From assembly GCA_036273715.1 (NCBI GenBank), contig DASUHB010000055.1:1-41353 (forward strand): a DNA stretch of 41,353 nt, written 5' to 3'. The position numbers and the translations under genes are program-made. Positions 40,060-41,353 of the stretch are shown one piece after another (position 1 is the stretch's first letter; each line of letters starts with the position of its first letter). A model generated the notes under the pieces. That model did not search any database and was not told the DNA's origin. It saw only the letters and a list, made by a program, of their open reading frames with translations. Source of the DNA: Gemmatimonadaceae bacterium (GTDB lineage Bacteria; Gemmatimonadota; Gemmatimonadetes; Gemmatimonadales; Gemmatimonadaceae).

Positions 40060-40884
40060 ATGAGACTTGCCGTCCTGGTCCGATCCGAGAGCATCAAGAC
40101 GTTTCGGCGCCCCGCGTTCGCCGTGACGGTCGCCGCGCTGGCGGCATTGCTGCTGCTGGTCTTCGGTGCCATGCATGTTCGCTCTGTCATCGGCAGCGGC
40201 GGTGGATCCCCCGGCCTGCCTAACGCCTGGGCGAACATTCTGGACCTCGCCGACCTGCCGGGCGTCTTCGCGGCGATCCTCATCATCCTGCTCGTGGCCA
40301 GCGAATTCTCGTGGCGCACCGCGCGGCAGAATGTGATCGACGGCCTCACGAAGGGCGAGTTCTTTGCCGCCAAGCTGTGCCTCGTGCCCGCCGTCGGGAT
40401 CGGGCTCTATCTCGCGCTGGTCGCCATTGGTGTGATGTTCGCTCTGCCCGGGATGGGCGGCCACCACGTGAACGCACTCGTCCGGCCGATAGATGCGGTG
40501 CACATGGGTGGCGCGGCGCTCGAGTGCCTGGGCATGGCGACGATCGGGTTCTTCTGTGGGATGGTCATTCAGAGTCCGGGGCCGGCCACCGGGGTATTCT
40601 TTTTGTACGTCGTCGTCGACCAGCTCTTGGAAGCCGTACTCCAAGGCGCTGGCGGCGCAGCACGTACGGTGGGCGCATCGCTGCCGTGGGGGACGTTCAC
40701 GCGGTTAGGCAAGCGCGCCCAGTACGATCCCGGCGCGCTTGCTCAGGCGGTAGGGCACGCGGAGTCAGCCAGACCTGCTCACGTGACCATGAGCAGCACC
40801 ACGGAGGTGGTCGCGCTGGCAGCGCTGTACATCGTGGCAATCGTTAGTCTTTCCTATTTGATCTTTCGCAAGCGCGATCTGTAG
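40060..40884 (+). CDS. ABC-2 type transporter permease
   Basis: 274 residues with six hydrophobic segments: VTVAALAALLLLVFGAMHVR, GVFAAILIILLVASEFSW, LVPAVGIGLYLALVAIGVMF, CLGMATIGFFCGMVIQSPGP, GVFFLYVVVDQLLEAVLQG and EVVALAALYIVAIVSLSYLI. The E-F-[ST]-W-[RG]-T-x-R-Q-[NL] segment after helix 2 is typical of ABC-2 permeases. ATG 40060 follows GAGG by 5 bases; GTG one codon earlier is also possible. It forms an operon with the ATPase gene. A GCCTAAC motif lies in the 28-bp junction between the two genes. Confidence 0.9.
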   Translation: MRLAVLVRSESIKTFRRPAFAVTVAALAALLLLVFGAMHVRSVIGSGGGSPGLPNAWANILDLADLPGVFAAILIILLVASEFSWRTARQNVIDGLTKGEFFAAKLCLVPAVGIGLYLALVAIGVMFALPGMGGHHVNALVRPIDAVHMGGAALECLGMATIGFFCGMVIQSPGPATGVFFLYVVVDQLLEAVLQGAGGAARTVGASLPWGTFTRLGKRAQYDPGALAQAVGHAESARPAHVTMSSTTEVVALAALYIVAIVSLSYLIFRKRDL

Positions 40885-40899
40885 TGCGTGCGTTGTCGC

Positions 40900-41160
40900 T
40901 CACAGCGCGCCATCGAGCTCCGCAAACTGGCTGATCCGCACAGAGCCATCTGGGAACTCGGCGACGATCACCAGCTGGCCACCCATCGCTACGACGAAGC
41001 GACGCAAGGTGCTCAAGTACATATCAGTGCGACTCGCGATGCGAGAAACCTCTGGCTGCGTGGTGCCGAGGCGTTCTGCTAGGGCCTGCTGTGAGAGCTC
41101 CGAGGCGCGGGGGCCGTGACCGCGTGGCGAGTCTCCAACCGAAAAGCCACAGGGAGAGAT
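40900..41160 (-). pseudogene. N-terminally truncated XRE/HigA-like antitoxin gene
   Basis: The minus strand reads ELSQQALAERLGTTQPEVSR, then TDMYLSTLRRFVVAMGGQ and VIVAEFPDGSVRISQFAEL, ending in TGA at 40902-40900. This is the second half of the helix-turn-helix plus the distinctive C-terminal tail of HigA-type antitoxins (the R-T-D-M-Y-L-S-T-L-R-R-[FY]-V motif). Upstream the frame gives non-family residues and hits TAG at 41163-41161 with no ATG, GTG or TTG in between, so the normal N-terminus has been lost. The usual Glu before the RT-D-M-Y motif is Ala here. The break coincides with the edge of the inverted repeat at 41161. Confidence 0.75.
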
Positions 41161-41353
41161 CTACGACAAACGCTCAAAAGGAAAGCAAAAATGATGCAGG
41201 TGATGGAGAAGATCGCTGCCACGCGAGGGAGGGTGCGTTGTTCGCGCGCGTGACCTACCCCAGATACGTGAACGATGATGTTTGGACGTCCATGGCTGCG
41301 ATCTTCCCCATCCCTTACATCCTTTTCGTTTTCCTTTGAACCCTTTGTCGTGG
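41161..41353. repeat. 63-bp imperfect inverted repeat with 67-bp spacer at the window edge
   Basis: 41161-41223 and the reverse complement of 41291-41353 align without gaps at about 49 of 63 positions (78%). Both arms are A-rich on one strand (for example ACGACAAA and GAAGATCGC are shared), unlike surrounding DNA. The spacer is 41224-41290. The right arm reaches the window end and may continue. Short reading frames inside have no recognisable product. It could be a MITE-like element or the ends of a mobile element that broke the antitoxin gene. Confidence 0.6.

Noticed and set aside
41191-41253. 20-codon plus-strand frame after AAAGGAAAGCAAAA
   Set aside because: The start region looks like a ribosome binding site with ATG, but it lies inside the inverted repeat and stops quickly. 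The frame is not recognisable.

Overview
The window is a GC-rich bacterial chromosome segment, about two-thirds GC by eye, with no rRNA, tRNA, CRISPR array or prophage that I can see. The gene content suggests Gemmatimonadota or, less likely, Acidobacteriota: a Ser/Thr kinase fused to a beta-propeller, an ADOP-type MacB/FtsX permease, many small secreted proteins and a DUF4139 protein. This is an inference from gene families; no marker gene is present to prove it.

Layout. 1-2551: tail of an operon with an unidentified gene end, two SAM methyltransferases and a polyprenyl-phosphate-type glycosyltransferase, joined by ATGA overlaps. 2711-7289: receptor-like Ser/Thr kinase, convergent with a multicopper oxidase whose copper motifs are in permuted order. 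7682-11571: bifunctional class II aldolase/SDR (RhaD type), a lipoprotein and a secreted aspartyl protease. 11575-14106: secreted M1 aminopeptidase with HEAT repeats and an altered zinc motif. 14456-17602: MarR-controlled membrane protein, MarR regulator, EamA transporter, YggU and a TetR/BetI-like regulator. 17782-19440: SulP transporter divergent from the TetR gene. 19584-26154: a gene remnant, small secreted proteins, a serine hydrolase and a DUF4139 protein. 26411-30216: apparent operon of ADOP permease, ECF sigma factor, anti-sigma-like membrane protein and CpxP/Spy-like protein. 30255-32465: TfoX-like protein, two secreted proteins and a serine hydrolase remnant. 32692-38222: PBP4-type DacB, GT39-like glycosyltransferase and a glycogen debranching-type glucosidase. 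38399-40884: DUF2231 membrane protein and an ABC-2 exporter pair. 40900-41353: a truncated HigA-like antitoxin gene beside a long imperfect inverted repeat.

Several signals lie outside the genes. (1) The heptamer GTTAGGC occurs about 62 times on the two strands, roughly ten times more than base composition predicts, in several reading frames and between genes; it supplies most TTA codons and several stop codons. (2) A 45-bp palindrome occurs three times in intergenic DNA, with paired base changes that keep the hairpin. (3) Two distant secreted-protein genes share a 50-bp promoter with three direct repeats at exact 11-bp phase, as OmpR/PhoB-type regulators use. (4) MarR and TetR genes sit next to matching operator pairs. 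(5) Remnants of a serine hydrolase paralogue lie on both sides of the intact copy.
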